Shown: one piece after another, positions 47,601 to 58,949 of the stretch
Position numbering within the stretch: position 1 is the stretch's first letter
Layout of the letters: every line of letters starts with the position of its first letter
Assembly: GCF_000003815.2 (NCBI RefSeq)
Contig: NC_049981.1
Span: 20,764,505 to 20,828,504 of the forward strand
Source: Branchiostoma floridae
Taxonomy: Eukaryota > Chordata > Leptocardii > Amphioxiformes > Branchiostomatidae
Direction: 5' to 3'
DNA: 64,000 bases
Translations under genes and position numbers: made by a program
The notes under the pieces: generated by a model
The model's input: the letters and a program-made list of their open reading frames with translations, nothing else
Told to the model about the DNA's origin: nothing
Databases searched by the model: none

Positions 47601-48124
47601 CGGAAGGGGACGTCATCTTCCTCGTCCATTACTGTGACGAGCAATGGCCTGCCGGAGATGTCAGCAAGTATTACAGCCTCTCGCTATTCATCCTCAGCTA
47701 CCTGGTGCCTCTCGGCATCATCCTAGTCCTCTACGTGCTCATCGGCCATCGAATCTGGTTCAAGGCCACACCAGGCGTACAGAAGGCGTCCATGGAAGCC
47801 CAGAACATAGCCTTGCAGAAGAAGAGAAAGGTGGTCAAGATGCTGATAGTGGTAGTGGTAGTGTTCGCCTTATTCTGGCTGCCTCTCCACACTACCCTGT
47901 TACTGAATGACTTTGTCCAGTTGTCCTACCTCCAAAGACAGGTCATGTACATCTATATTTTCCCCATTGCCCATTGGCTGTCCTACTTCAACAGTTCTGT
48001 GAATCCTATCATATACGGCTACTTCAACCCCAACTTTCGTGATGGTTTTAAGTCACTGTTTACCAGAAAGGGAGGGAATGGTGCAGCATTGGCTGCACAG
48101 TCTCGCATAAGCCGCTGTTCATAG
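44613..48124 (+). CDS. RFamide-type neuropeptide receptor, NPFF-receptor-like class A GPCR (357 aa, complete)
   Basis: Three coding exons: 44613-44922, 46794-46893 and 47461-48124, with introns of phase 1 and 2. N-glycosylation sites NST, NQS and NWT lie in residues 10-25. TM1 covers about 38-64 (VVGN), and TM2 has LAVSDL at 81-86. Cys112 and Cys195 can form the TM3-ECL2 disulfide. The DRY motif is DRF (136-138). ECL2 contains YCDEQWP. ICL3 is short, TM6 has FWLP at 275-278, Asp287 is at 6.59, TM7 has NPIIY at 318-322, and the C-tail is only about 30 residues. The pattern matches neuropeptide FF / RFamide receptors; QRFP receptors are the closest alternative. It should be a plasma-membrane receptor for an amidated peptide. 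It is the divergently oriented paralogue of the receptor at 11193-14392, and its first two intron positions and the 100-nt middle exon are the same. Start at MADIF is the first ATG in frame before TM1; an acceptor-like CACCCAG at 44566-44572 hints at an untranslated upstream exon. Confidence 0.93.
45725..45910 (-). repeat. Dispersed repeat of the TTACCTCC family (copy 5, reversed)
   Basis: Reads on the minus strand GGATTGTGATGATATTTGGA, then TAGGTCTTGGGAAGACAAGA and GGGCCCCTGGTGTGTTACC. Lies in intron 1 of the plus-strand receptor. Confidence 0.65.
46300..46560 (+). repeat. Dispersed repeat of the TTACCTCC family (copy 6)
   Basis: Starts TTGTTACCTCCATGAAAACT (a small hairpin, CCTCCATGAAAACTGGAGG), then a TGTG-rich stretch, GAGGTCAGCATAACG, TAGTTGGTATGTGGATAGGT and CACTGCAGCAAAGC. 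The most complete copy besides 5425-5670. In intron 1 of the plus-strand receptor. Confidence 0.75.
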
Positions 48125-48129
48125 GTCCC

Positions 48130-50420
48130 GCTGTTCATAAGTCATGGTATAAACCTAAGGACTTCATAGTAGCTTAACAGCTTATGCTACGGGTACATTT
48201 GCATCGGTGCCTGTTGGGGCTGCTTGTTCGGTCTGGCCCCGAAGCCACAAATCTGTCTTGCTGGACAGTTGGATACCGCTGAGTACCTCTCCGTGACCGT
48301 GACCGTACTCAGCGTACGACTTCTATTCGTTACCGGGTCTCGGGTTGATTTTGACTCCGCGAATTTAAATCCGCGGCTGGGCCATGCTCAAAAATAACCC
48401 TGCAGCCTCAGGGTGTCCTACAGGGCCACATAATTTCATTAGCGCCATGGCGGAAAGTGCAAAAAAGCCCATGAGCTGCCCGGCAGGGCCTCTTTTTTTC
48501 CAATTGTGACAGAAGAATACTTTAACTTTGTAAACTTTGGCCACAATTTCAACACGCTCCCGGAACTAAATTCAAATTTCGTATTCTTTGGTAAATGGTT
48601 GTCACAATCTTCGAACAAGGTTTTTTTTTTAAATGGTCCAAGATATATATATAGATGTCAAGAACCCTACCTTATCTCTGACTATAATGTAACCATGTTA
48701 TGCTCTATCGATGAAGCAATGGCGCCTGTATGAAAACTAAAGCTACATCCCCCGTGGAAACTACCCAATGTAAACCTACTCGAACGGCCTCATCTATTTC
48801 TTGACAACTAAGTACTCTAATGTAGCATTAGTGGTTCACGCTATAGTGAGTCATCGACGTTCTGTGCACTTATGATATGCATGCACCAGGAACAACTAAG
48901 TAACCTTTTAACATGAAAGTAGTACATTTATCGGTTACAAGCGGCGCCAATCATCTTTGTTATCGCTGCGGTTAAGAGAAATGTGTGGGAGGAAGGCAGC
49001 CTAGCGGGTCGGAAATTGAAGACGAATTGCTTGCAAAACAGACGTGCAAAAGATAACAAATAGTACCAATTTGATGTACGCGACCCCTCATCCACAAAAC
49101 ACACTGTATATAGATTTGGTAAGGGCTAGCAATAGTTTCTATGGGAAATAGTGATATGCTGTGAACTAAGGATAGCACCTCTGTATCTGTATCTATCCGC
49201 CATTCGGCGTAACACAGAGCTTCGAAGCTACGCGACATTACAGCAGTCGGTTATATTACAATAAACTACCTGTCACATGTAGCCCTTGCACATGTAAGCA
49301 TTGTTTAGCGCTACTTAGTGAGGATACTTCTACAGTGCTTGGTGGGAACGAATTCCATCTACGTTCTGGGGAAAATGAATCTTTGATAAATTCTGGGTTA
49401 CTAACCTGGATACTTGAATTCTTTTTTTATCTGGTAATAGATATTTACTAGTTGGTACGTGTTAAAGTTCATTAATAATTTTTACATAATGCATGGTTTG
49501 GGTATTTTCATGTCTTTGAGTGGTGTCCGCGTAGACCATTGCAGTTTTCATTTTGGTGAAACTAGCTCCCGTAGTTATTGTTTGTGCAGAATATGGCAGC
49601 TTGTTCTGTACCCCTTCCAGTTTATCTTTGTCTTTTTTAGTATATGGATCATGTAGCACTGTTCCAGCATATCCCAGGTCTCCGAACTGACGTGACACGA
49701 AATTGATTTCATTTGGCTGCATGATTAGACCCCGTTATTTTGTCCTTGGCCGTCCTGTAACTGATTCCCTTGGTTTTTGTCCTGCGCTGGACAAGTCTAG
49801 TATTAAATTTCATGTAATTGATACAACGATAAATACATGCATGGTAAACTGGAAACGCGTAAATGAAACAAGGAAGATCTTGTTTATACTTTTATTGATG
49901 TTACAGGTATGTGTTCAAGATTTTGATTGTACGCCAGCTCACATTGCTTGCCCTTAATTGTTTTGCAACATATTGTATGTTTAACGTATATTGAAGCGTG
50001 TTTCTACCAGCTATGATTGTTTTGTGTTTGCATCTGTGTTTTTAAGTAGAACGTTTCTTACAAGTGTTTTGCTTTCTCTTCAACATCAATAATTGAATGT
50101 GAAAATACAATGGTGTATTGTGAAAATATATTGGTGTTCTGTATAGGTGCGGTTTACTGCGAGAACAATAGAATACTCTTGACAGCTTCTATGAGAAGTA
50201 TAACTAGGTAACTGTTTAACGGTGACATATTGGGCAACTTATGATAGTAGCGTTGTGAATTAAGTGTCCATTCTTGTTAAAGAAATAAAATTACACCTGA
50301 CTTTGATAACGTGTTCTCTATTCACTGCTGTTTACGATCATAGTCATATGATTATTCTATTCAGACTCTTTTTTATTGACAGTGATCTTAGATCTTATGA
50401 AGAAGTAAAAGTGTGTATGT
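48130..50420. other. Intergenic DNA downstream of the plus-strand receptor
   Basis: Presumed 3' untranslated region just after 48124; no canonical AATAAA stands out close to the stop. No further coding exon supported. Open frames such as 49703-49957 carry no domain. Confidence 0.4.
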
Positions 50421-50424
50421 TCCT

Positions 50425-50600
50425 GCGGCTCAATCAGTACCAGCTTCTCCGTCTCACAGTTTCCTCCTGAACTCTTGGTTCTAATCAGCTGGTACCTGGG
50501 AGATCGCGGTTAGAATCCTGGTTGGAGCTGTACCATCTTTTGGAATAGACGTGAAACTTGGGTCCCATGTTCGAGGAGGTGCCTCATGACAACAGCCTCA
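50425..50600 (+). mobile_element. tRNA-derived SINE, family A (copy 3)
   Basis: Degenerate head (GCGGCTCAATCAGTACCAGC), B-box-like CGGTTAGAATCCTGG, then TTGGAGCTGTACCATCTTTT, GGGTCCCATGTTCGAGGAGG and TGCCTCATGACAACAGCCTC. The last block is also in the copy at 55200-55400. Confidence 0.6.
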
Positions 50601-50740
50601 TTACCTGATGGTTACAGCAACCTGTCGACTTTGTGCAGCGTTTCGCTATCAGCAAGACTAGTACGCATCCTCTGGACATGGAAAATGCACGACTAAAGCA
50701 TTTATTCAAGTCTGGCAGGATGCCGGAAAGTAGAGTGAAG

Positions 50741-50808
50741 ATGAAAGTAGTTTCAGCTCTAGTTAAAAGAAGCCACTGTTTTATTCTAGCTTGCTCACTA
50801 GACGAAGT
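50741..50808. repeat. Direct repeat, left copy, beside a piggyBac-like element
   Basis: AAAGTAGTTTCAGCTCTAGT, followed by GAAGCCACTGTTTTATTCTA and ending AGACGAAG. The right copy is at 52111-52177; the 954-bp piggyBac-like element lies between. Confidence 0.75.
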
Positions 50809-50957
50809 GTAGAAGTCCTGAGACTCCTCCAGTGATATTCCAGGGCGCTGCGAGGTGCGGATGTTGTTGTTGTAGTTGACCACAGGCATGTTGATTCAAT
50901 ACAGTTACCTGTGAAAAATAACAATGACAATGAAGTTTGTCATAAAATGCAAGCGAT

Positions 50958-51911
50958 TTAACCCTCATCCGACCGTATGGGGTCATTTTTGACCCCAGGC
51001 GTATATTTTAATCTGCCATAGCAACATTTTTCATCAGAGAAAAGATTCCTTCCATGAATTTGTTTGTATACATGTCTTACAACATCTACCAATTTTTCAC
51101 CGAGTTTTGCCAATTATTGTATAAGCTATACTTGAAAGTTTGTGTCTTGTTTGGTGGGGTCAAAAATGACCCCAGCCAATCATTAATCATTAATTACATA
51201 AATGTCAAGACATTTCAATAGAATAACAGGCGTTCCTCATCATTGCTATTACAGCAACAAGTTATAGTTGTTAGGCTGAGTAAACACCGAATATTTTGAA
51301 AAAAATGTAGTATTTTAGTGTAAAACACAGTTTTTCGACATTCTGCATAAATTATGATAATACGCACTAATTACCTATGCTAATGAAAGTGAAAATGTTT
51401 CTAATTAATCAAGAAACAATATATGGACAGAATGTGCAGAAGGAACCTACAAGAAAGATCTTTGCGGGAAAATAGACAAGAGTTATTGTATACGTTTGTG
51501 TTTAGATGGCGGAATATAGTGCATAATTAAGTAATAAATTCGTTACTTTTCACAAATATTGTATTTTTTCTTATTAAATAACATTATTATGCTATCAGTA
51601 TTATTGCATCATCACAATTATTGTTTAGAAATTGATAAGACAAAACATTGTTTAAGTAAGTTGTTGAGTATGGTAGATTTTCAGAGCAGATGTGGTTTCT
51701 CGTCATTTTCTGCATAAATTATGATAATGAGTAATAACTACTGACACCAAAACTTTTCAAAATATTTTTCATAGATTAGTGAAACAGTAAATACATAGAA
51801 ATGACAAAATAAGCCAGCAGAAATATGTCTATGAGCAAAACAAAATGGGGTCAAAAATGACCCCATACGGTCAGATTCGTCGTAAAAATGTAACGGTCGG
51901 ATGAGGGTTAA
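50958..51911. mobile_element. piggyBac-like non-autonomous element with TTAA ends, 954 bp
   Basis: Begins TTAACCCTCATCCGACCGTA and ends GGTCGGATGAGGGTTAA. TTAA is present at both edges. A second inverted pair lies inside: TGGGGTCATTTTTGACCCCA near 50979 and TGGGGTCAAAAATGACCCCA near 51846, with a further copy at 51157-51176. TGCATAAATTATGATAAT occurs twice inside (51346 and 51711). AT-rich interior, no transposase frame. Confidence 0.88.
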
Positions 51912-51957
51912 CACTTTTGTAGCCTTGACAGCGGAAATCGCGGATTGGACCACTTAT

Positions 51958-52016
51958 ATGATAATAACTTTATTGCAGACAATTGTACGAGGTACACAGT
52001 ATGGCATATACATAAC
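51958..52016 (-). mobile_element. 3' tail of a non-LTR retrotransposon, fragment 2
   Basis: Reversed: GCCATACTGTGTACCTCGTA, CAATTGTCTGCAATAAAGTT, ATTAT. Same family as 26764-26820. Confidence 0.55.
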
Positions 52017-52068
52017 TATCAGTTCTATAGCTTACCTTCAGGCTTATCTAACTAATATAGGAAACAGT

Positions 52069-52229
52069 TTGAGTCTTAATGCCAAGGGGCCTACACACTT
52101 CATAGAAAGATAAAAGTAGTTTCAGCTCTAGTTATAATAAGCCAATGTTGGATTCTATCTTTTCAATAGACGAAGAGAAAATGGTCCGAGTCTTTAATGC
52201 CAAGGAGCCTCCACACGTTATAAGAGAAA
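52069..52229. repeat. Local duplication block
   Basis: GAGTCTTAATGCCAAGGGGC (52069) and GAGTCTTTAATGCCAAGGAG (52187) start two near copies of about 42 bp. Between them lies the right copy (52111-52177) of the direct repeat at 50741-50808. Confidence 0.65.
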
Positions 52230-52234
52230 TGGGC

Positions 52235-55195
52235 AGAATCACTTTCAACTGCCTTCAAAAAAGTCAAACCCAATAAAGCTAGCGCTAGTACGAACTTATA
52301 ACGGTAATATAGTGTAGGATATCGCAATATTGTATTCACCATTCCATCATATATTTTGTATGGCAGTAAATTTTGAGTTCTTTTCCAGCCATGTCGTCCA
52401 TCAATCTGGCTTCATACGATAGCTGTTTCTGACAAAAATAGATGTTTCATGGCCAAGCATGTTTAAACGTATTCTACCTTCAATGTGCATTTCTACCGAG
52501 TATCGCTAGATGTCTTACCTACATGGCAAGATACCCAGATTTTCAGACCTACTCTTCAAGCGGAGGTTGCAGGGGAGATCAATGAAGGTCGTTCATCAAC
52601 GGGAAAACAAAGCATTAATGGATGAAGATCTGTGAAATACCTTTAGATTGAGATAAATTTTCCCTTTTTTTGTATGTGACAACTCCGAAGTTAAACTTCT
52701 TTTGAAAACCAGACAATGTCTCGTGCTTACATTAGGATTACAACATTAATACAGTTATGCCTATCTGGTCCACATTAAGCCTCCGATCGATAGCTTTCTA
52801 TCATGAAGCTTCCAGAAGCCATGGAACTCATCAATGTATCTAGTTTTAGAATCACCCGTGTGCACAACTTTGTGTGACACTTACGTTAAGAGTATACTTC
52901 AATACAATAATCATTGTCATCTCCATGGAAACAGTGATCATCTCTATTTTCTGGAGGACAAGAGGTCAACCAATCGTTACAGTTCTGACGTCGTGATAGT
53001 TATTTCATTTGTAATTGTAAGATGCTATTGGAGTGATTGTTTACTTCTACTAGAAAGCACGTTCAGACAGCAAGTAACGGAATCAGAATGCCCCGTAGAT
53101 GAGCGCAACCTAGCAGAATAGCAATTAACTGCAGAGGCTCCTCTCGTCTTGAATCCGCTGAAAATAACAAAATATCAATTCGAGCTCTCAAAACATGTCT
53201 TAAAACAAATCGCACATAACGTTATAGGAAAAAGAAGAAATAAATAGATTTCCCGATGATAGACAGCCATAATACTATGTCTTTGAACACCAAAAAGAGT
53301 AGCTTGACAGACGGAGGGACACGTAATGTTCGATCATGGCAACACCTTTACTTATCCTCCGGACATCAGGGAAGATACATTTTGGCAATAATGCCTTAAC
53401 AGCTCATAAAACATTGCTGTCTAGTCACAGGGATCCGGCATTGTCATAAAACACTGCGTGTGTGATAAATGAGAATCACCGGGCCGTTACGGCAATGTCG
53501 AGTTGTAATGAGCCGTCGTCTAATAAAGCTTATCCAAGATCAACAAAGACTTACTTGGGGTCACAGAATAGACACAAACGCTTCAGCAATCAAATGGTTA
53601 CTTAATGGAATGCTTCAGAAGGAAACGTAGTTATCGCATTAGATACAAAGCCTTTAAAGCAAGACTAGACAACATGCATGTGCATGGAAAATCATCCAGT
53701 GAAGTACATGCAGAGCATTGGATAAGAGCCAAAGAGAACGGAGTTGCCTATCATATGAAGAACAGCAAAGCTGAAAGTCTATAGTTCCAGCGCGGTGGAG
53801 GATTCTACTACTCAAGACAAATAGCCCGGCTTCCTTTTAATGCTGTCGTACTAGATATAGATTGTAGTAGACTTTACGTTATTTCTCCTTACACTTAAAA
53901 AAGGTGCACCATGTCTTGTGCGACAGTTTCAAAAAGGTGCAAAGACTACCTTAGCTTTTTTTAAAATTCGCGACTATACCGTGGTACACGATGAAATTGA
54001 TATCACATTGAGAAATACAGTTACATTCCAAAATTTGCTCCATACCAGAATATGTCGTGAAGAATTGGATATTACTAATCCGGAATGGCATAGCTTCAAA
54101 TACGACAGTCTTCCTCAAAACAATCTGACGTTCAGCAACATTTATAACGTAAGACCGTCGACATGGCAGCGTTCATTTTGGTTCATGAACTTGATATTTA
54201 AGGTGACCAGTTTTGTTTCTACATATAAAAGAATATTATATATGGGAAGGCATTTATGGTGTCTATTGATTTTGATAATAATAATCATAATAACCGGCGG
54301 CGCGTATCTAATTATGGTCCTAGAAATGATCTCTTGAGACTAATAGAAATATCAATTGATATATCCAATATTCAGATCATAACCTTTTATGGTGAAGTGC
54401 CAATTGTTGTATTTGGGCGTAAATGTTATTCTTTAGTCGATAAAAATACCTATATTAGCTAGATAGTCAATACTGCAATGTTAAAAATAATAAAACGCCA
54501 GTGTAACGTGGGACCTATAGTTTCTATGGTTCAGTTGGCTAGTATCGTGTTTGGTTAAGGCTTACCTTGAGTTGTCCGCAAGTCAGCTTGTTTGGCGTTT
54601 TCGGGAGCAGTAGGGACGGATTGTGGAAATTGTCCGTCAGATCCGCTGTGCGTCAAAATGTAATACATAGGGACAGATCAGAGGACCTTTCAAACGCAAT
54701 TTCACTTCCTCGTCTAATATTGTCCCACATGGCCTACATGCTATTGATTCCTCAACCAGCATAATGTTATTTTAGTGACAAGTTTCACGTTATAAATCTT
54801 CTTAATGAACAATATGGTAAAACAAGTCTCCCCACAATCGATTTTTCCAGGATGTAATGATTCACATGATTGGTCTGGGGAACGACAAAGTCACTAAAAT
54901 TTACTCATTACGCTATCAAAAGAAAATCCCACCAGACATGTGCGAATGCTCCTGGAAAGAAAAACGTAATCAAAATTGTCACATATATAATGGGGTCATA
55001 AATTGATCTGTGACCACTGGTGACCCTCAAACTGATGAACTTTTTCGATCACGTCAGAGTTTACTACGGGCTAAGATATGACCTTCCACATACCCTTTCG
55101 CGTCACGTGGAACAAAATGTTGGTTCCTGTTTAGTATAACGGACAACATCAAACTGTTGATGCATCATCGTGATTATTTTGAGTGATTCATACAA
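52235..55195. other. Intergenic DNA without a supported gene
   Basis: The plus-strand frame 53918-54337 (139 aa) is the longest and ends in a hydrophobic run made by (ATA/ATC)n bases. It has no recognised domain. No element with clear ends seen. Confidence 0.4.
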
Positions 55196-55199
55196 GCAT

Positions 55200-55400
55200 A
55201 TCCCTGTAGCTCGATGGTGACAGTCTCACAGCTGAGCTTCCTATTAGTAGGAACCGAGAGACGCCGGTTCAAATCCGAAAAGGGCAACCTGGTTGGAGCT
55301 GCATTCGTCTTTCGGACGTCAAATGGAGGTCCCGTGTTCGAGAAGATGCCTATAGAACATGTTACAACAGCCCCATTGCTTACATGGGTACCAATTGGAT
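55200..55400 (+). mobile_element. tRNA-derived SINE, family A (copy 4)
   Basis: Head ATCCCTGTAGCTCGATGGTG, B box GCCGGTTCAAATCCG, body TTGGAGCTGCATTCGTCTTT, CGGACGTCAAATGGAGGTCC and CGTGTTCGAGAAGATGCC, then ACAACAGCCCCATTGCTTAC. Confidence 0.75.
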
Positions 55401-55439
55401 GTACAACAAGGTGAATAAGATCTTATTCAAGGATATGGC

Positions 55440-56860
55440 GTTTGTAAGTAAATCGATGTATAGAAAATATGTATAATCGTACTATGATACGCGTTATGCT
55501 ATGAGTTAAAAGTCAAGAATGTGCACTAGAAGAATTTACCATTGTAAACAATGTAAGCATTCCCTGCCGCCCAATGTAGCTGCGAACGGCCAATAAGCAG
55601 AGAGCTACCAAGGGTACCCATTTATTTAAGAAGCAAATAATGAAGTACTAATGATCACACACTTCAATTGCTGATTCGATCGTCCCTTCATTTACCGCCG
55701 AAAGAAACAATCAGTGGGAGAAAATGTCCAACCTCTCAATCCCCGATCGCTTCTTGTCGGTTTTCTTTGAAGGATAATTGAATTCCAACAGAACAAAAAG
55801 GCCACGAGTCCTTTATAAGAAATTAACGAAGTGTTCAGATAGAGACGCCTCCAGACTTAAAAATAGACACTGGAACCGAGCTTGAACTGTATGTAATTAT
55901 TTTGTAGTGTCAGCTCGTCCTAAGTATTGATTTTTGAAGTGTCACTCCAGATTACATTCGTACCTACACATATCTTGTTGTTTGTCGTCCACCTAAACAA
56001 AATTATTCAGTTATTAGAATGTTTGACCTAGTAATATGAGCAACACAGAAAACTGCATTCCCCGGAAAAACTTTTAACACATAAATGCAACTGTTCTATA
56101 TTTTAACTTTTGCTAAGTAGCGAGGAAGAGTAGAACTTACAGGCTAGAATACTATACTCATACCAAAATGAGAATGTTTGTCCTTTTTGTGACTCGTACC
56201 TATGTGTAGCTCGGTTTGGCAAAATAAATGAAGCGAGAAAGGTCTTCATTATTTCATTCAAACATATTTTTGGCTGGTACTGACACTGTAAGAGGAAAAA
56301 GAAAAGGTTCGAAAACAAATCTTTCGTCATAATGCACGGCCGCACCTGGTAGTTGTATATTTGAATATCATATTTATGAAATGATGCAATTTTTACAAGG
56401 TATGCACCTATAAAGAATGTGACCTATTTACCTTGACATGTTTCTATTTGTCACTGAAAGCTTTTATCACTGTAAAGCCTCATCAGCAAACAACATGCCA
56501 TCTGATCAGTCATTAGCGCTAATAAAGAGTGATCACATCATGACAAACCGCGGCCAGCTGCCGGCCTCTAATGTAGCTTTACGAACCGTGGTAATATCCT
56601 TGCGCCCTCTGTATGGCAACAGGCTATGGATTTCCGATAAAACGGAAAAGGTAACCCACTGTGACGGTAATTTGATTACATGGGGCTGCCTTCCAGCGTT
56701 GTCTGTTGTGTGACCCAGTTGCACTTACAATCTGTAATGTTGCATCCTTGCACGGCAACTAGGTAAACAATTAACTGCATGTAGTATTGTGCGTGTCCAC
56801 CTTGTAATGTCCGGTGGCACCTTGTCGATGCTGTGGTAGGGTACATGTTTACAGTGAGGG
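55440..56860. other. Intergenic DNA without a supported gene
   Basis: No coding sequence or bounded repeat supported. Confidence 0.4.
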
Positions 56861-56869
56861 GTAACCATT

Positions 56870-57062
56870 TCTTTCCCTTTAATGTGCTCAAGGCACCTCC
56901 TAGAAGACGGGAACCCCATTTTACGTTTCTTATGAAAGACGGTTAAAGCCCCAAACAAGATGCCTTTTCTAGGATTTGAACCGGGGTCTCGCAGTTATCA
57001 TTACTGAATTTTTAACCAGTTGCTTAACTGTGAGGCTGCTACCAGTTGATCTTCAGCGGCAT
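56870..57062 (-). mobile_element. tRNA-derived SINE, family A (copy 5)
   Basis: On the minus strand: GAAGATCAACTGGTAGCAGC, CTCACAGTTAAGCAACTGG, CCCCGGTTCAAATCCTAG (B box), TTGGGGCTTTAACCG, AAATGGGGTTCCCGTC and GGTGCCTTGAGCACATTAAA. Confidence 0.75.
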
Positions 57063-57069
57063 CTCTACG

Positions 57070-58770
57070 GGTAGTATTGGTGTGTTCTTTGTTCTATTAT
57101 CGGTAACTTTAACTTTATTTGAATTGTAACGAGAAAATACAGTCTGATGCACCAGGCAGCAAGATGGTGAGACATTTCAACGTTTTCGTAAACAAATTTT
57201 ATCAAAAACTTTAAGATTTGGCTCTTCGATGCCAACTTCAAACTGGAAAGTACAAACTGGCATAACTTACCTGTTAGGGATTTTCTGCTGGTACATGTCA
57301 TTACAGATTGAATATGACAAGTGAATGGGGATAATGAAAAAGAATGGTATCAAGACTGATTGCCTAACTAAGTCTAGTTCAATTATGCAGCATGTGGGAT
57401 TCGAGGTTCCAAAAGCGATGTACTTAATCAGGAACCACCCAATATCAATTATGCAAGTAACTCGAGTAGACTCATCAGGAAACTAAGGATTTTGTTTGAA
57501 ATCCAGTCCAGTATGATTCTCCTGGCAGACAACATGCTTCAAATGCAGTAAATAGGACGTGAATGAATTAACCAGGTGGTAATTAAGTCATCACACGTAC
57601 ATACCATATTCCTAGGCCACACCACATGCACACTAAAACATGCAGGACATCTTGTGCTTCCTACTTGTACTTTGGTCTTGATTTACAATGCAATTTGGCA
57701 TGTGAGAGTTTGGGGTCCTAAAGAAACCCATTTATCCTAATAAGTCAAATACGATAAATGTGATACAGACCTCGGTAGTATTATATGAAAAATAATGTGG
57801 TAATGATTAATACAATCATAGTCTGGAGATAGTTACAGAAGGGTTCTTGTAGTATGTATGATAATTGTACATGTTGATGTTTTGGTATGATATTTCACAG
57901 AGTGACTAAAGTATCTTACATCAATTTCCCTGGATGCACTTTCTTGAGCACATAGGCCTGTAATGAGGTGGACAGTTCAACTCAAACGAACTTTGTATGG
58001 TTCAGTCTATAACTACACCATGGTCATGATTGCCATTGCGTTTTGTGACATCCTGATTTTCCATCCTATCAGAAAAGAAGGAAGAATTTACGAGAATGTA
58101 GCAGAGAGCTGACAGTGGAGGCTAGAGGCCGTCTGGAACAGCGCTATGCCAAGAATCGATATATATTTGACAAATGAGAATTTTATCCACCAACTGTACC
58201 AGCGGGTTTGCCCACATTTCATTACTGCTCACCTAGTACCTGAAGATATCCCAAATGGTACCATTTTACATACGTTTTCCATCTTCTAGTAATAAGGTTC
58301 GCCGTGTGTAATGGATTTCCTGACGAACTGAAAAAAAAGTCGATACAGAACATGGCAGACACAAAGAAGATCGTACAAGGCAGATAATGCAAAGGAGTAA
58401 ATAATTTTGACAAAAAGGCTTCCTTGCAAGTTATAAAGGTAGCTGGAACAAACATACCTGAAATTCTATCACTTCCTTAGTACCTACTTTACTGGTCAAA
58501 ACTATTTTGAAGGAAAATTGCCACCAACGAGTTGCACTTTTCTAAGATATCACTGAGAAATGTGTGGTTGGTGTTGCATTCCAAAAATCTGCACTATTCC
58601 AATACATGCCGTGGCACTCGATTGGGTACTTTATAAAGAGCAAAGACTGTAGATCACAGTGAAAAAGCTGTACTGGAAGACATTGGTCAATCCATTCGGA
58701 AACATCATCAGGTAGCCTCAAACCAATATTTGATTAGTATTCCTGCTCATCGTATTCCCGGAAGCTCAGT
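57070..58770. other. Intergenic DNA without a supported gene
   Basis: Nothing supported beyond chance frames. Confidence 0.4.
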
Positions 58771-58774
58771 TCGT

Positions 58775-58945
58775 TGTACTCTTGCATCACCTCTTGGTCA
58801 AAAGCAGGGCGAGTCAGTAATGGTAAGAAAGAAACGACAAGATTACCAAAGTCTGGAACAGTGCTTTCTGGATACCGCCATTAATATTGCAGGGGTACTT
58901 AGCGGTATTTCCAATTGGATTCATAGGATTTAAACATAGAGGCAC
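58775..58945 (+). repeat. Local dispersed duplication, copy 1
   Basis: CTCTTGCATCACCTCTTGGT, AAGAAAGAAACGACAAGATT, AGTGCTTTCTGGATACC and AATTGGATTCATAGGATTTA match, in order, blocks at 63335-63495. Confidence 0.7.
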
Positions 58946-58949
58946 AGGT

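Noticed and set aside
53918-54337. 139-aa plus-strand open frame
   Set aside because: No recognised domain. The hydrophobic end is the translation of an ATA/ATC-rich simple sequence. No splice or promoter context.
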